From assembly GCA_002007465.1 (NCBI GenBank), contig LNAC01000102.1, positions 1,975,703 through 2,039,702 of the forward strand: a stretch of DNA of 64,000 nt, given 5' to 3'. Each line of letters begins with the position of its first letter. Position 1 is the stretch's first letter. Shown here one piece after another: positions 10,327-21,559 of the stretch. Below the pieces are notes generated by a model that was not told the origin of the DNA, did not search any database, and was given only the letters and a program-made list of their open reading frames with translations. This stretch comes from Ailurus styani (lineage: Eukaryota > Chordata > Mammalia > Carnivora > Ailuridae). A program made the position numbers and the translations under genes.

Positions 10327-12673
10327 CTCTATTTTTAATTTTTAAAGGAATATCCATACTATTTTCCACAGTGGCTTCTCTGGTTTACATTCCTACTCAC
10401 AGTGCACAAGGGTTCCTTTTCCTCCACATCCTCACCAACACTTGTTGTTTCTTGTCATTTTGATTTTAGCCATTCTGACAAGTGTGAGGTGATATTTCAT
10501 TGTGGTTTTGATATGCATTTGCCTGATGATGAGTGATGTTGAACATCTTTTCATGGGTCTGTTAGCCATCTGGATGTCTTCTTTGGAGGAATGTCTATTC
10601 AAGTCTTGTTCCCATTTGTAACTGATTTGTTGTTGTTGTTGTTATTGAGTTATATAAGTTCATTCTTTATTTCAGATACTAACCCTTTATTGGATATATA
10701 TTTGCAAATATCTTTTCCCATTCTGTAGGTTGTCTTTTACTTTATGTTTCCTTTGCTGTGCAGAAACTTTCTATCTTGATGTAGTTCCAATAGTTTATTT
10801 TTGCTTTTGTTTCCCTTGTGCTAGGGAACATATCTAGGAAAATGTTGCTACTGCTGATGTCAGAGAAATTGCTGCCTGTGAGACCTTGGAGGATTATTAT
10901 GGCTTCAGGTCTCATATTTAGGTCTTTAATCCATTTTTAAATTATTGTGGATAGTGTAAGAAAGTGGTCCAGTTTCATTCTTTTGCATGTAGCTATCCAG
11001 TTTTCACAACACCATTTGTTGAAGAGATATTTTTTATGATTATATATTCTTGTCTCCTTTGTCATAGATTAATTCACTATAAAAGTGTGGGTTTATTTCT
11101 GGACACTCTGTTCTGTTCTGTTGATCTACATGTCTATTTTTGTGCCAGTACCATACCGTTTTGATTACTATAGCTTTGTAGTCTGTTTTGAAATTTAGGA
11201 TTATGATACATCCAGTTTTGTTCTTTTTCAAGTTTTGTCTATTCAGGTTCTTTTGTGGTTCCATACAAGTTTCAGGAATGTTTGTTCTAGTTCTTTGAAA
11301 AATGCTGTTGGTATTTAATAGGGATTGCATTAAATCTGTAGACTACTCTGGGTAGTGTGGACATTTTAATAATATTTGTTCTTCCAGCCCATGAGCATGG
11401 AATATATTTCCATTTGTTTATGTTATTTTCAATTTCTTTCAATGTTTTATAGCTTTCAGAGTACAGGCATTTAACCTCCTTAGCTAAATTTATTCCTATG
11501 TATTTTATTATTTCTGGTGCAGTTGTAGAGGGAATTGTTTTCTTGATTTCTCTTTTTGCTGCTTCATTATTAATGTATAGAAATGCAAAAGATTTCTATA
11601 CATTGATTTTGTATCCTGCAACCTTACTGAATTCATGTATTGTTCTGGTAGATTTTTTGATGGGGTCTTTAGGGTTTTCTAGGAATAGTATCATGTCATT
11701 TGCAAATAGTGGAAGTTTTACCTCTTTCTTACCAATTTAAATGCCTTTATTTTTTTCTGTTGTTGTCTGATTGCTGTGGCTAGGACTTCCAATACTTTGT
11801 TAAATAACAGTGGTGAGAGTGGACATTCTTGTCTTTTTCCTAACTGTAGAGGAAAAGATCTCAGTTTTTCCCCATTGAGGATGATACTAGCGGTGGGTTT
11901 CTCACATATGGCCTTTATTATGTTGAGGTATGTTCCATCTAATCCTGATTTGTTGATGGTTTTTACCATGAATAGATGTTGTACTTTGTCAGATGCTTTT
12001 TTCTGCAACTACTGAAATGATCATATAGTTTTTATCCTTCTTCTTATTGATGTAATGTATCATATTGATTGAATTGTGAAATTGAACCACCCTTACATCT
12101 CAGGAATAAATCCCACTTGATCATGGTGAATGATTTTTTAAATATATTGTTGGATTTTGTTTGCTAATATTTTGTTTAGGATTTTGTATCTATGTTCATC
12201 AGAGATATTGGCCTATAGTTCTCATTTTTTGTAATGTCTTTATCCAGTTTTCTTATTAGAGTAGTGCTGGCCTCATAGGATGAATTTGGAAGATTTCCTC
12301 CTTCTACTTTTTGGAACAGTTTGGGAGAAATAGTTATTAACTCTTCTTTAAATGTTTGGTAGAATTCATCTGTGAAGCCATCTGGTCTTGGACTTTCGTC
12401 TGTTGGGAACTTTTTGATTACTGATTCAATTTCATTGCTACTACCTAGTCTGTTCAAATTTTCTATTTCTTCCTGATTCAATTTAGAGAGGTTATATCTT
12501 TCTAGGAATTTACTTATTTCTTTTAAGTTGTCCAATTTTTTGGTATACATTTTTATAATATTTTCTTAATAGTCTTTTGTATCTCTGTAGTGTTGGTTGT
12601 TATTTCTCCTCCTTCATTTCTGATTTTGTTTATTTGAACCCTCTCTCTCTCTCCCTCTTTTTGATGAGTCTAA

Positions 12674-14940
12674 CATATTATCAATTGCTGGATAGCATAT
12701 TCTTGGTTGGAGGGTTTTTATTTTTGAGCACATTGAATATATTATGCCACTTTCTTTTGGCCTGCAAAATTTCTGCTAAAAAATCAGCTGCTGGCCTTAT
12801 GGGTTTTTCCTTGTATATAACTGCATTCTTTTTTTCTCGCTGCTTTATCACTACCCTTTGCCACTTAAATTATTATATGTCTTGGTATAGACCTCCTTGG
12901 GTTGATTTTGTTGGGAGCTCTCTGGGCCTCCTAGATTGGATTTCTGTTTTTTTCCCCAGATTAAGGAGGTTTTCAGCTATTATTTCTTCAAATAAACTTT
13001 CTGCCTCCTTTTCTCTCTCTTCTCCTTTTTGGATCCTTATAATCCAAGTGTTGTTATGCTTGATGGTGTTGCTGAGTTTCCTAAGTTTCTTTTTATTTTT
13101 TTCTCTTTCTCCTGTTCAGCTTGATTGTTTTCCATTTTCTGTCGTCCAGGTAACTGATCCATTCTTCTTCTTCCTCTAGTTTGCTATTTATTCCATCTAC
13201 TATGTTTTTAATTTCAGTTTTGAGTTCTTTCATCTATGATTGTTTTTTAAAATATTTTCTGTCTCTTTCTTGAGCATCTTCCTGAGTTCCTCCATTTTTC
13301 CCCCTCAATTCCTGTGTTTATCTTAGTGACCATTATTTTTAATTTTTTATTGGGCATAATAATTGTCTCCATTTCACTTAGGTCTCTTGATATGATTTTA
13401 TCATGTTCTTTCATTTGAGATCTATTCACCCATCTCCTCATTTGGTCTGTCTGCATCTGCTTCTATATTTTAGGAAAGTCAGCTAGGTGTGCTGCTCTTG
13501 ATAGTAGTGGCCTTAGAAGAAGAGGTTGTATAGTGCCCTGCAGTGCAAGGTCTCCTATTCACCAGAAGCTGACTTTCCAGAGGTGTCTCCTATATGTGTT
13601 GCATGTGCCCTACTCATGTGACTGAGCCCCATTTACCTTCAGTTCAGTCATCTCCAATGATTCTCTTTGCCAACTAAGGTCAGGTTTCGGTCCCTGTGCT
13701 GTTAATGGGCCAGTCTGGGGCCATCTTGATTTGAGTAGGATCAGACCAGGTATTTGCCAGAATTGTGGTGGCATTGAACTGCAGGACACTCTCTCTGGGT
13801 TGTCTCCTTTTTTTTTTCTTTTAATTTAAAGATTTTATTTATTTATTTGATAGAGAGAAAGAGAGCACAAGCATGGGGAATGGAAGAGGGAGAAGCAGGC
13901 TCCCCGCTGAGCATGGAACCTGATGCTGGACTCAATCCCAGGACCCCGAGATCATGACCTGAACTGAAATCCGTCCCTTAACTGACTGAGCCCCTCCCTG
14001 GGTTGTCTCCTGAGAGGCTTTTGTTGGTGGGTAGGGCTTGCAGTCAGACCATCTGTCTTTCCCTGTCCCACTGCTGGGTCACAGTTGAAATGGTGTGTGT
14101 GGTTATCTTTAGTGTCACTTTGGAGTGGTGCTGACCCTTACTGGAACTGTTTGCACATTGCCACACTTATGGTGGTGCTTTGGATGGACTCCAGCTGAGG
14201 GGTCAGGTGGAGAGGCTGGTCCATAGGAGAGCATGGGGGTAAGGAGTTTTAACAGGCTTGATGGAGAGTGTTCAGGCCGCTTCCTTCAGGTGTCCATGCA
14301 TCTACGTGGGGGGTAGGGGAGGGAAGTGACACCCACCAGTTCTTTTGTTTTTGAAGTCTCCTAAGATCCCTGCCCCTTCCAGCGCATGCTCTTAGGTTAG
14401 TAAATAAATCTCCTTTATACACCAGGCATTTTTCAAATTGCTGCTTCGATGCTGTATCTCGCCAGAGTTGTTCTTATGTTGTCTCTTTAAGAGTGGGGAC
14501 TCAGTTTCCTATTGCCCTCTGGTTCTCCCAGGGCTGAGCTGCTAATTTTTAAATTTCCCATTGTTGAGCCTCACTGACTGTAAAAACTCACAAGTTAAGC
14601 TCCTTTGGTGTTCAAAACCAACTATTATGGGGTTCATCTTCCCAGTGTGGATCTCCTGTGTCGGGAGTACCTGGTGTGGGATCTGCTCCTCTCCCTTTAC
14701 CGTGCTTGCAGGGGTCCTCCCTCCCATGGACAGTCTCACAGGTCATTTTGTGTCTGCCCTTCCTACCATTTTTGATGTGGCCTCTTCTCCATGTTAATCT
14801 GTTGAGAGTCTGTTCTGCCAGTCTTCAGGTCATTTTCTGGATTATTTACATTGATGTGGGTGTTATCTTGGTGTATTTATGGGGCAAGGTGAACTTAGGG
14901 TCCTCCTGCTTGCTATCTTTTCCAGAAGTCCACCACTATT
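12674..14940 (-). repeat. L1 5' region/5' UTR joined to ORF2
   Basis: This part reads as the reverse complement of the 5' end of a carnivore L1. It includes 'cagctattatttcttcaaata', the GC-richer stretch around 13,480-14,330, and the 5' terminus near 14,932 ('cctgcttgctatcttttcc', antisense of the element's start). ORF1 and the first part of ORF2 are missing: ORF2 sequence ends at 'tttttgatgagtctaac' (about 12,672) and 5' sequence starts at once. The long plus-strand open frame at 12577-13179 is a by-product of the pyrimidine-rich strand, not a gene. A SINE splits the region at 13,808-13,997. Confidence 0.75.
13795..14010 (-). mobile_element. CAN-SINE with 13-bp TSD
   Basis: The TSD 'ctgggttgtctcc' is perfect at 13795-13807 and 13998-14010. 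The antisense body has 'aaagattttatttatttat', 'gagaagcaggctccccgctg' and 'gagatcatgacctgaac'. The head is degraded ('actgactgagcccctc'). Confidence 0.95.
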
Positions 14941-14944
14941 GGTT

Positions 14945-15058
14945 TCCCAAATCAGCTTTTCAAGGAAGTGATTTTGTCCTAAGTGTCTTTGTCTCTAATA
15001 CCTTCCACAATGTTTAACACCTGCAGTGGTTCAATAAACGTTTACTGATTGATTGAGT
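14945..15058 (+). repeat. L2 3' terminus
   Basis: The sequence 'ttccacaatgtttaacacctg' and then 'gtggttcaataaacgtttac' matches the L2 3' end pattern of 'agtgcctggcac..gttcaataaatgttt'. Confidence 0.5.
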
Positions 15059-15755
15059 GCAACAAAAAGAATATTTGCTTTTTAATGGAGTAATCAACTA
15101 GTAAGTCAACTGTCATCAATTTGTTGATTTTATGTTAATAAATACAGTTATAAATTAAACATTTTGAATGTTTAATAGAGTTCATGAATTTAAACTGAAC
15201 TTACCTAGAGGATTTATAAGTTTAAGCTTCTACTTTTATTATTAATTCAACTCTTTGGATTTGGGTATAACATTTCTCTCCTTAGAGTTAATAAGTCCAT
15301 TTTTGTTCATATTTGCTATACTTTCAGTTATTTTTTTTCCAAATTTACATCCTCATTTTCTTACATGAAAGATTTTAGGTTGGCTGACTTGTTTTATTTA
15401 TGTTAAAGTGTCAAGCAATGCATAGTGGATCCATTCAATTTTAGAGTTCTGTTCAACCAAATTGCTCACATCTCATATATCTTGTTGTTGTTGGATTACT
15501 TCGTTTACATATAGAATAAACATTCTGTCATTCTATTTGAAGTTAACCTTAACTAATACTTCTTTATGTGTCAGTTAACATATTAATTATAATTGTTAAA
15601 AGTCATAGATGGTTCTGTATTGCCTCTGAGTGACTAAAGAAATATGAATTTTGCATAACCAATATTTATTGTGTCTGTATTGGATCCATTTTGTGAAAGT
15701 TAGAGAGCCATGTATTATGAATGCTATGTGAACTCTAGATTAATAAAACTATATA
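15059..15755. other. AT-rich, no recognised feature
   Basis: No coding signal, SINE or LTR edge seen. Confidence 0.5.
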
Positions 15756-15955
15756 CAGGTTTCCCCCACTGTCCAAAGTTCACTATATTCCAGTCTGCTT
15801 TTCTGAAAGACTTACCTTGGTACCTGTTTTCACTAACTTAAAGAAATCTGAGGAGTATTTTCGCTTTTATGAAATAATAGTTGCTTCACTTTACACCATT
15901 TGGGCTTACAAAGTTTTCATAAGAATGCTCTACTTTTGGATAGTGGAAGAAACCT
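15756..15955. mobile_element. Non-autonomous DNA transposon (MITE-like) with ~23-bp inverted ends
   Basis: The left end 'caggtttcccccactgtcca' (from 15756) is matched in reverse complement by the right end 'tttggatagtggaagaaacc' (up to 15955), about 18 of 22 positions pairing. The whole element is 200 bp and has no open frame. 'ta' lies directly to the left, consistent with TA-target insertion of Tc1/mariner-type (Tigger-like) elements. The right flank is eroded. Family assignment is an inference. Confidence 0.65.
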
Positions 15956-15959
15956 AAGT

Positions 15960-16790
15960 AGCCTAACTATGTGCTAACTATATAGGATAATAGACTTTAG
16001 TCTGTGTATTTTTTTTAAGTATCATCGTTTCATCTTAATGGATTTTCCTAGTCATCCAAAATTCTGTCTTCAGTTCATCCAGATTTAGCAAGAAGAGATT
16101 GCTCATACTTTGAATACAGACTCTAAAGGTCCTTAGAGATCACTTAGTCCCTTCATGTCTGGCCATTGTGTACTCATTGTTTCAGGAAAGGCACACAAGA
16201 GCGAAAAGGAAAGGGAAGAAAGTATCTTTCAGGCTGTTTCACTAGCCAGTGGAAATGGAAATAATTAAAAGAATACAAAATAGGGCGTAAGCATCATGAC
16301 TAAAAAGAGGACTTCCTCAAACCTAGCCTAGGCAAAATTTCTCTTTCTGCAGAAGGGAGAAGAATCAAGAAGCACAAATTTTGGTGACTCTGTGGGGAGT
16401 TTTCTGTACTCTGCTACCTGGGCCAAGTTCCAAAGAAGGCCAAATGGCAGCTTGGATTTGAGATTGCTGCTAGCAATGAATACCTAATCTCCATTTCTCT
16501 TGGTAGGGCTCCCAGAAGCTAGCTTTGAGGCATCAACAAGAAAAGACCTGTATCATGAAGCCTCCCAAAGTTCCACTGGCCCAGTATGGCCTAGCAACAT
16601 AGTAAAGATTCCAATCCAGCCTTGAAGGGTGTAGAAGTGGCCAGCAGCCTCTGGACTAGAGATAATTTCATGGATATGAACAACTGAGGTCTTACAGCAA
16701 GCTAGGAGGGCTAGCTAAAAGCCACATACATTTAGAAGAGAGTGAGAATAATTAAAGACAATTTTTAGTCACTTTACATCAAAATTCTGT
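15960..16790. other. No recognised feature
   Basis: No gene recognised. A moderately GC-balanced part at 16,310-16,740 has no long open frame and no repeat edges I can identify. Confidence 0.45.
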
Positions 16791-16794
16791 TGTA

Positions 16795-17152
16795 TCCTGC
16801 TATCTATTGAATGTTGGTGTCCCTACTGGGTTTGTATTTTGAGACCTCTATACCAATGTGATGGTGTTTGGAAGTGGGGCCTTTGGGAGGTGATTAGGTC
16901 ATGAAGGCATAGCACTCATGAGTAGGATGAGTGCCCTTATGAAAGAGATCCAAGAAAGCTCCCATACCCCTTCTGTTATGTCAGAAGACAACCATGTGTA
17001 TACCAGAAAGCAGATTTTCACCAGACATAAAATCTGCTGGAGCCTTAATTTTGGACTTTCCTGTCTTCAGAACTGTGAGAAATAAATTTCTATTATTTGC
17101 AAGCCACCCACAGGTATTGTGTCATAGCAATCCAAATGGACTGAAACATGGC
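16795..17152 (+). mobile_element. MST-type (ERVL-MaLR) solo LTR
   Basis: The MaLR MST/THE1 LTR order is clear: 'atgttggtgtccctactggg', 'caatgtgatggtgtttggaa', 'ggggcctttgggaggtgatt', 'aggtcatgaaggca', 'gtgcccttatgaaagagat', 'aaatctgctggagcctt', then 'agaactgtgagaaataaatt' with its AATAAA signal, and the end 'ccaaatggactgaaaca'. No internal sequence is attached. Confidence 0.85.
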
Positions 17153-17181
17153 CCCACATCATGCTTTGCCCCAAATCACAT

Positions 17182-17223
17182 GCACATACAGACACAGACA
17201 CAGACACACAGACACACACACAC
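17182..17223. repeat. (CA)n/(CAGA)n microsatellite
   Basis: Interrupted 'acagacacagacacagacac' followed by pure (AC)n. It lies just downstream of the LTR. Confidence 0.85.
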
Positions 17224-18881
17224 TCCATGACTGGATCTGTGTAAGACTTTTGAAGTTTAGGTACAACCTGGCAGAAATTGAGAGGAGAATATATAATTAT
17301 ATTAAGACTAAATTTCCACTAATCCAGCAAAATGGAAATTAAACTGACTTACAATAAACAAGTACATAAAATTATACTTCTTAAACACATAAATACAAGG
17401 ACTTTGATTCTTACCTATTACATTTAAAAAGATTTAAAAAGATGTTATGTAATTTGCCATATGTTATGCTGCAAAAAGGTGAGAGATTCAGGTAAGAACC
17501 TAAATTTCTGACTTTTAATGCTTTGTCCATGACACATCATAGACACAGTTTCTAACTATGAAGGTGAGGTTAGTTTTTAATTGTAATACAACCATCAGAC
17601 CCCTTGGGTGACTTTATATGTTTCTAGCATTAGGTGCATGAAAGTTTTTAATCTCAGTTTACCTATCTAACACCACATAGCAAATTCAGCTATGGAACAG
17701 CCCATATGAGGATATGGTCAAGAATATAGTCAAATTGAATATTTACTTTTCTAGAGATAATGAAAGAGATAAGGTGAATACTTCAGTAAAGCTTCTAATT
17801 ATGTTTGTTCATTTAAAAAGTAGAGGTAACCTTTTAGCTTTTCATTTTCATTTGTAGTTTGTGGTTTGTTTTTTTCAAGATTACTTATTTGTGAGTAGAA
17901 CATACATGGCTACCAAAGAATTTAATGGGAGGTCTCATTTTATGAGCTACCTGGCCTTTTGTTGTGTAGGGAAAGCAGAGTTCCAAGTAGCTCCTGTGGT
18001 GGAGATGTCCCTGATTCCAAAGACCCATGTCCTGCTATAACCTTTCCATAATGTTCCCAGAAAGTTAAAATGGAACATATTCCATGTGCTTCTGGTCTGA
18101 AGTCATTATATTGGTTTTAGATCATTTTGATAACTTGAGGAGGCAGAATGTCAGAAAACATACACTGTTTTCATTTCCCTTCAAATACCATGACCAGTAA
18201 GGTTCTCCCTACATTGAAATTCTTACCTGAATGGGTTATATTTTGATGTATTTGTTGGTAGAGAAGGGTAATTCCACAGAGATCATAGCAGCAAAATAAA
18301 AACTCTAAGCTTCTCAGGACGGCTAATGTGCAATTGGGACTGGAGGTCCCAAAGGGGTTTTAGTCATCACTTGTACCCACTCATGTGGCATTCAGTCTCT
18401 GTTCTTTTAAACTCCAGTGGGCCATTTCCTTAGCTCATATTCCTACATTCCTCTCTTCTAATGTATACTTCTTTTGATATCTGACAGAATTAACAGTACA
18501 GTGTTATAGGCTATCTCCACACTAGCTTCATTCAAAGGCAAAATTGATCAAATGCTGTGTGCTGTACTTTCTGAGGAAGTGAAGGTAGCAGCCACTTGTC
18601 TTCCCACTGATGTTGTTTTCTGAGTAAAGAGGCAACTCACACCTGTCATCTGCAGGCTCCTTCCATGTGCTTAGCTCTGTCATGAGTGAGTGGATGCAGG
18701 GGGAGGATTTAAGAAGTGAGAGGCCTGATCCTATGTTCCTATGACATTTCCAGTCTCCTTGTAGTCACAGGACAGTCACACTTAGAGGTATTGTCATCTT
18801 GGACACCGTGGACCAGCAGTGAGCTCTGCCTATTTAGAAAGGATTAAAACCAGTCAATGTATTTGTAAATATTAAAAGAAG
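17224..18881. other. 1.6 kb without recognised gene or repeat
   Basis: No recognisable repeat family, coding frame or RNA gene. Composition is ordinary intergenic. It may hold very old repeats that need profile searches. Confidence 0.45.
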
Positions 18882-19715
18882 TGTGTTGAATCACTCATCA
18901 TCAGGGAAATACAAATCCGAACCACAATGAGATACCACGTCCGAACCACAATGAGATACCACGTCACACCCATCAGAATGGCTAAAATTAACAACACAGG
19001 AAATGACAGATATTGGTGAGGATATGGAGAAAGGGGAACCCTCTTGCATTGTTGGTGGGAATGCAAATGGGGCAGCCACTCTGGAAAATAGTATGGAGTT
19101 TCCTTCAGAAAGCTAAAAACAGAACTACCCTATGGTCCAGCAATTACACTACTATTTGGTACTACTACCAAATATTTATGGCTGCATTATCAGCAATAGC
19201 TAAATTATGGAAAGAGCACAAATGTCCATCAATAGATGAATGGATAAAGAAGATGTGGTGTGTATATATATATATGTACAATGGACTATTACTCAGCCAT
19301 AAAAAGGAATGGAATCTTGACATTTGTAATGATGTGGGTGGAACTAGAGTGTGTTCTGCTAAAGTGAATAAGTCAGTCATGGAAAGACAAATACCATATG
19401 ATTTCACTCATACATGGAATTTAAGAATGAACATAGAGGAAGGGAAAAAATAAAAAGAAAGGGAAACAAACCATAAGAGATTCTTAACTAAGAGAACAAA
19501 CTGAGGGTTGATGGAGAGGAGGTGGCCAGGGGATGGGCTAGAAGGTGATGGGTATTAAGGAAGGAACCTGTTGTGATGAGCACTGGGTGTTGTATTAAGT
19601 TATGAATCCCTAAATTCTATTGCTGAAACCAACATTACCCTGTATGTTAGTTAACTAACAAGAATTTAAATAAAAACTTGAAACAAAAATAATAAAATAA
19701 AATAAATGTGTTGAA
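18882..19715 (+). mobile_element. 5'-truncated L1 3' end with poly(A) and 9-bp TSD
   Basis: The insertion spans 18891-19706. It encodes the end of L1 ORF2p in broken frames, with 'AIAKLWKEHKCPSIDEWIKKMW' readable near 19,190-19,260. The carnivore L1 3' UTR follows ('ataccatatgatttcactca', 'gagcactgggtgttgtatta'), then an A-rich tail. The TSD 'tgtgttgaa' lies at 18882-18890 and 19707-19715. A 24-bp unit ('ccgaaccacaatgagatacc' plus 'acgt') is tandemly duplicated at 18917-18940 and 18941-18964. Confidence 0.9.
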
Positions 19716-19904
19716 AGCTTTTTCCACATTCTCAAAACATTACCTTTTGGGTTTATGTTACAGTTACATATAATCCAAAGAAGCAGATCAGCAGTATATT
19801 GCCTTTCTTTGTCTTACTACTATATGAGAAGAGCTATGAAAATGTAAGCTATTATTATTTTGGTATTTGTATCATTAATAACTATAATTAACTTCATGCT
19901 TGAA

Positions 19905-20190
19905 CCCATTTAGTGGCTTCACATTGGTCAGAATAAGGTCTGACTTTCTTACAGAAGCCCACATGTCTCTCTACATGATCTGGTCTTTGCCTCCTTCTGA
20001 AACTTCCCATTGGGCCACCATGCTTCAACTCTTCTCCCCTTTTAGGTTCTGGAACATGCCAAATTGTTTCCACCCTTAGTGCCCTTGCAGCTGCCTGTTC
20101 TTCTGCATGGAAAACTTGACTAGTTATTCCTAAATCCTTTCTAGGGCTGGTTCTGTCTCTTTCTTCAAATTTTAACCTACAGATAGTAAG
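19905..20190 (+). repeat. Ancient LINE (L2-like) fragment, part 1
   Basis: 'ctacatgatctggtctttgcc', 'ggttctggaacatgccaaattg' and 'ccttgcagctgcctgttcttctgc' are the L2 phrases that lead to the 3' end. The element resumes at 20,335. Confidence 0.65.
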
Positions 20191-20194
20191 TAGC

Positions 20195-20334
20195 TACACT
20201 TATGGTGAGCACAGGTTAACATAGTATAACATCACTATGTTGCACACCTGAAAGTAACGTAACATTGTGTGTCAACTATACTTCAATAAGCACACACACA
20301 GACAGACACACACAGACACACACACATACAGTCT
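20195..20334 (+). repeat. L1 3' terminus with CA-rich tail
   Basis: 'atggtgagcacagg', 'tcactatgttgcacacctga' and 'gtgtcaactatacttcaata' are the end of an L1 3' UTR. The expected A-tail has become (CACA/GACA)n at 20,291-20,330, a common fate of L1 tails. It interrupts the L2-like element. Confidence 0.7.
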
Positions 20335-20605
20335 CAGCCTAAATATCTCATCAGACAGACCTTCACCAAATTATTCAAATTAGAACCCTCATTATTCTCT
20401 TAATAGAGCTCTCTGGTTACTTTTATAATGATAAGCTAGCATATAATTATGCTAACCATTTGATCACTTGTGTATTTATAGTATCCTCCTGAGCCCAAAG
20501 CCCCCAAAAAGCTGGGACTTGATTTTATGCTACAGGTGACCCAGTGCCTAGGATAGTGTCTAACACACTGTGGGCTTCTAATATTTGTCAAATGACAAAA
20601 AAATG
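20335..20605 (+). repeat. Ancient LINE (L2-like) fragment, part 2
   Basis: It continues 20,190 with 'catcagacagaccttcacca' and ends in the L2-like terminus 'ccagtgcctaggatagtgtc'. A decayed 'ttgtcaaatgac' closes it. Confidence 0.6.
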
Positions 20606-20692
20606 AATGAATAAGAAAAAGAGAGGAAAAAAGAAAGACAGACAAGGGGAAGAAAGAAGGAAGGAAGGGAAAGAAGAAAGAAAGAAGGAAAA
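20598..20692. repeat. Purine-rich (GAAA/GGAA)n tract
   Basis: Almost pure A/G over about 95 bp on the plus strand. Open frames here are lysine/glutamate-rich translations of a simple repeat. Confidence 0.85.
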
Positions 20693-20784
20693 AAAATCCT
20701 GCTTCTTTTTCAAGGTATGGCATAAAAGAGAAATGAGGAAAGAGAGGTTTTCAACTCCAAGAGGTGGGTTCTTTACCTTTTTTT

Positions 20785-20875
20785 TATACTGGTATCTCTA
20801 GCACTGTGTCTAGTATTTAGTAGGGCTTGAAAAAGGTTTGTAGAAAACAGAAAGAGGAAATGAATAAATGAACAA
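20785..20875 (+). repeat. L2/MIR-type 3' end
   Basis: 'tctctagcactgtgtctagt' and 'atttagtagggcttg' resemble the terminal L2 box; the end is degraded. Confidence 0.4.
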
Positions 20876-21559
20876 CTATGTTGCTATTTAGTCTCTGTCT
20901 AAAAGAAATACACTCTGAAAAAAATCAGGCACCTTTCAAGAAGAAACCCTGGAGAGTGTACACCATTGTTGGAAGCTGTGAATTTGAAATAACTTCAGTG
21001 GCTATGAAAAATAGACAAAGCTCTGTTATGTGTGACTTTGGGGGCTGTTTCCATCTGAAGTTAGATTTTCATTTCTGATTTAATCTGTGTGTGTATATAA
21101 GCCTGTTATGAGTATGCCAAAATGAAGAAATATACATTTAAATTGCAACCTTTTTGAAAAAAAGTATAACTTTTGAAAAGATTTTTTTGTCAATTTGAGG
21201 GCAATTTCAGCCTTGTACATCTCCAAATAACACTAAAAATATGGAAACAATAAAAAGATGGAAAAATTACTGAGATTGTATTTGAAATGTTAGCTTTGAT
21301 TCTAACTTGGTCTCTAGATTTTAGCTGAACACTGAAAACTAACTGGCATTTAGACAAGACATCCTTAAGTTCTTTTGGTCCCCAGGGTTACTGTTTCTTC
21401 CAGCTACATGGTATTACTAGCTGCATATAAATTGGTGTCAGTTTGTGAGAGAATTCCTTGAGTTGTTTTGCTTTTCGTATTAGAAAAAGGAACTTTTAAA
21501 ATGTGAGTAAAATAACTTCCAAGACATAGTTTGAAGACAAACTGGCGTTAGAAATGCTC
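20876..21559. other. No recognised feature
   Basis: AT-rich intergenic sequence without recognised coding or repeat signal. Confidence 0.45.

Larger units (their letters stand above)
9843..12673 (-). pseudogene. Carnivore L1 ORF2 (3' half), inactive
   Basis: The minus strand encodes the reverse-transcriptase and C-terminal parts of L1 ORF2p in broken frames. One open piece (12176-12550) corresponds to the N-terminal RT region ('DGFTDEFYQTFKEEL', 'NYRPISLMNID'). Another (11718-12008) covers RT blocks 'YLNIIKAI', 'SIILNGEKL' and '[16 protein letters not shown]'. The catalytic FADD box reads F-A-N-D near 11,690-11,705, so the first catalytic aspartate is changed. A later piece (11040-11330) holds the '[19 protein letters not shown]' region. 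The element lacks its 3' UTR and poly(A): it stops at 9843 next to another repeat. A SINE interrupts it at about 10,122-10,326, and an (ATCT)n tract lies inside it. Family position (L1, sense on the minus strand) is certain; subfamily is not. Confidence 0.9.

Noticed and set aside
12577..13179. 200-codon plus-strand open frame, the longest in the window
   Set aside because: It lies on the strand opposite to an L1 5' region, is rich in Phe, Leu and Ser from pyrimidine tracts, and has no protein resemblance.
19013..19453. 146-codon plus-strand frame
   Set aside because: It is the 3' end of L1 ORF2 with an altered frame, not a host gene.
20607..20801. Lys/Glu-rich small protein
   Set aside because: It is the translation of a (GAAA/GGAA)n purine tract.
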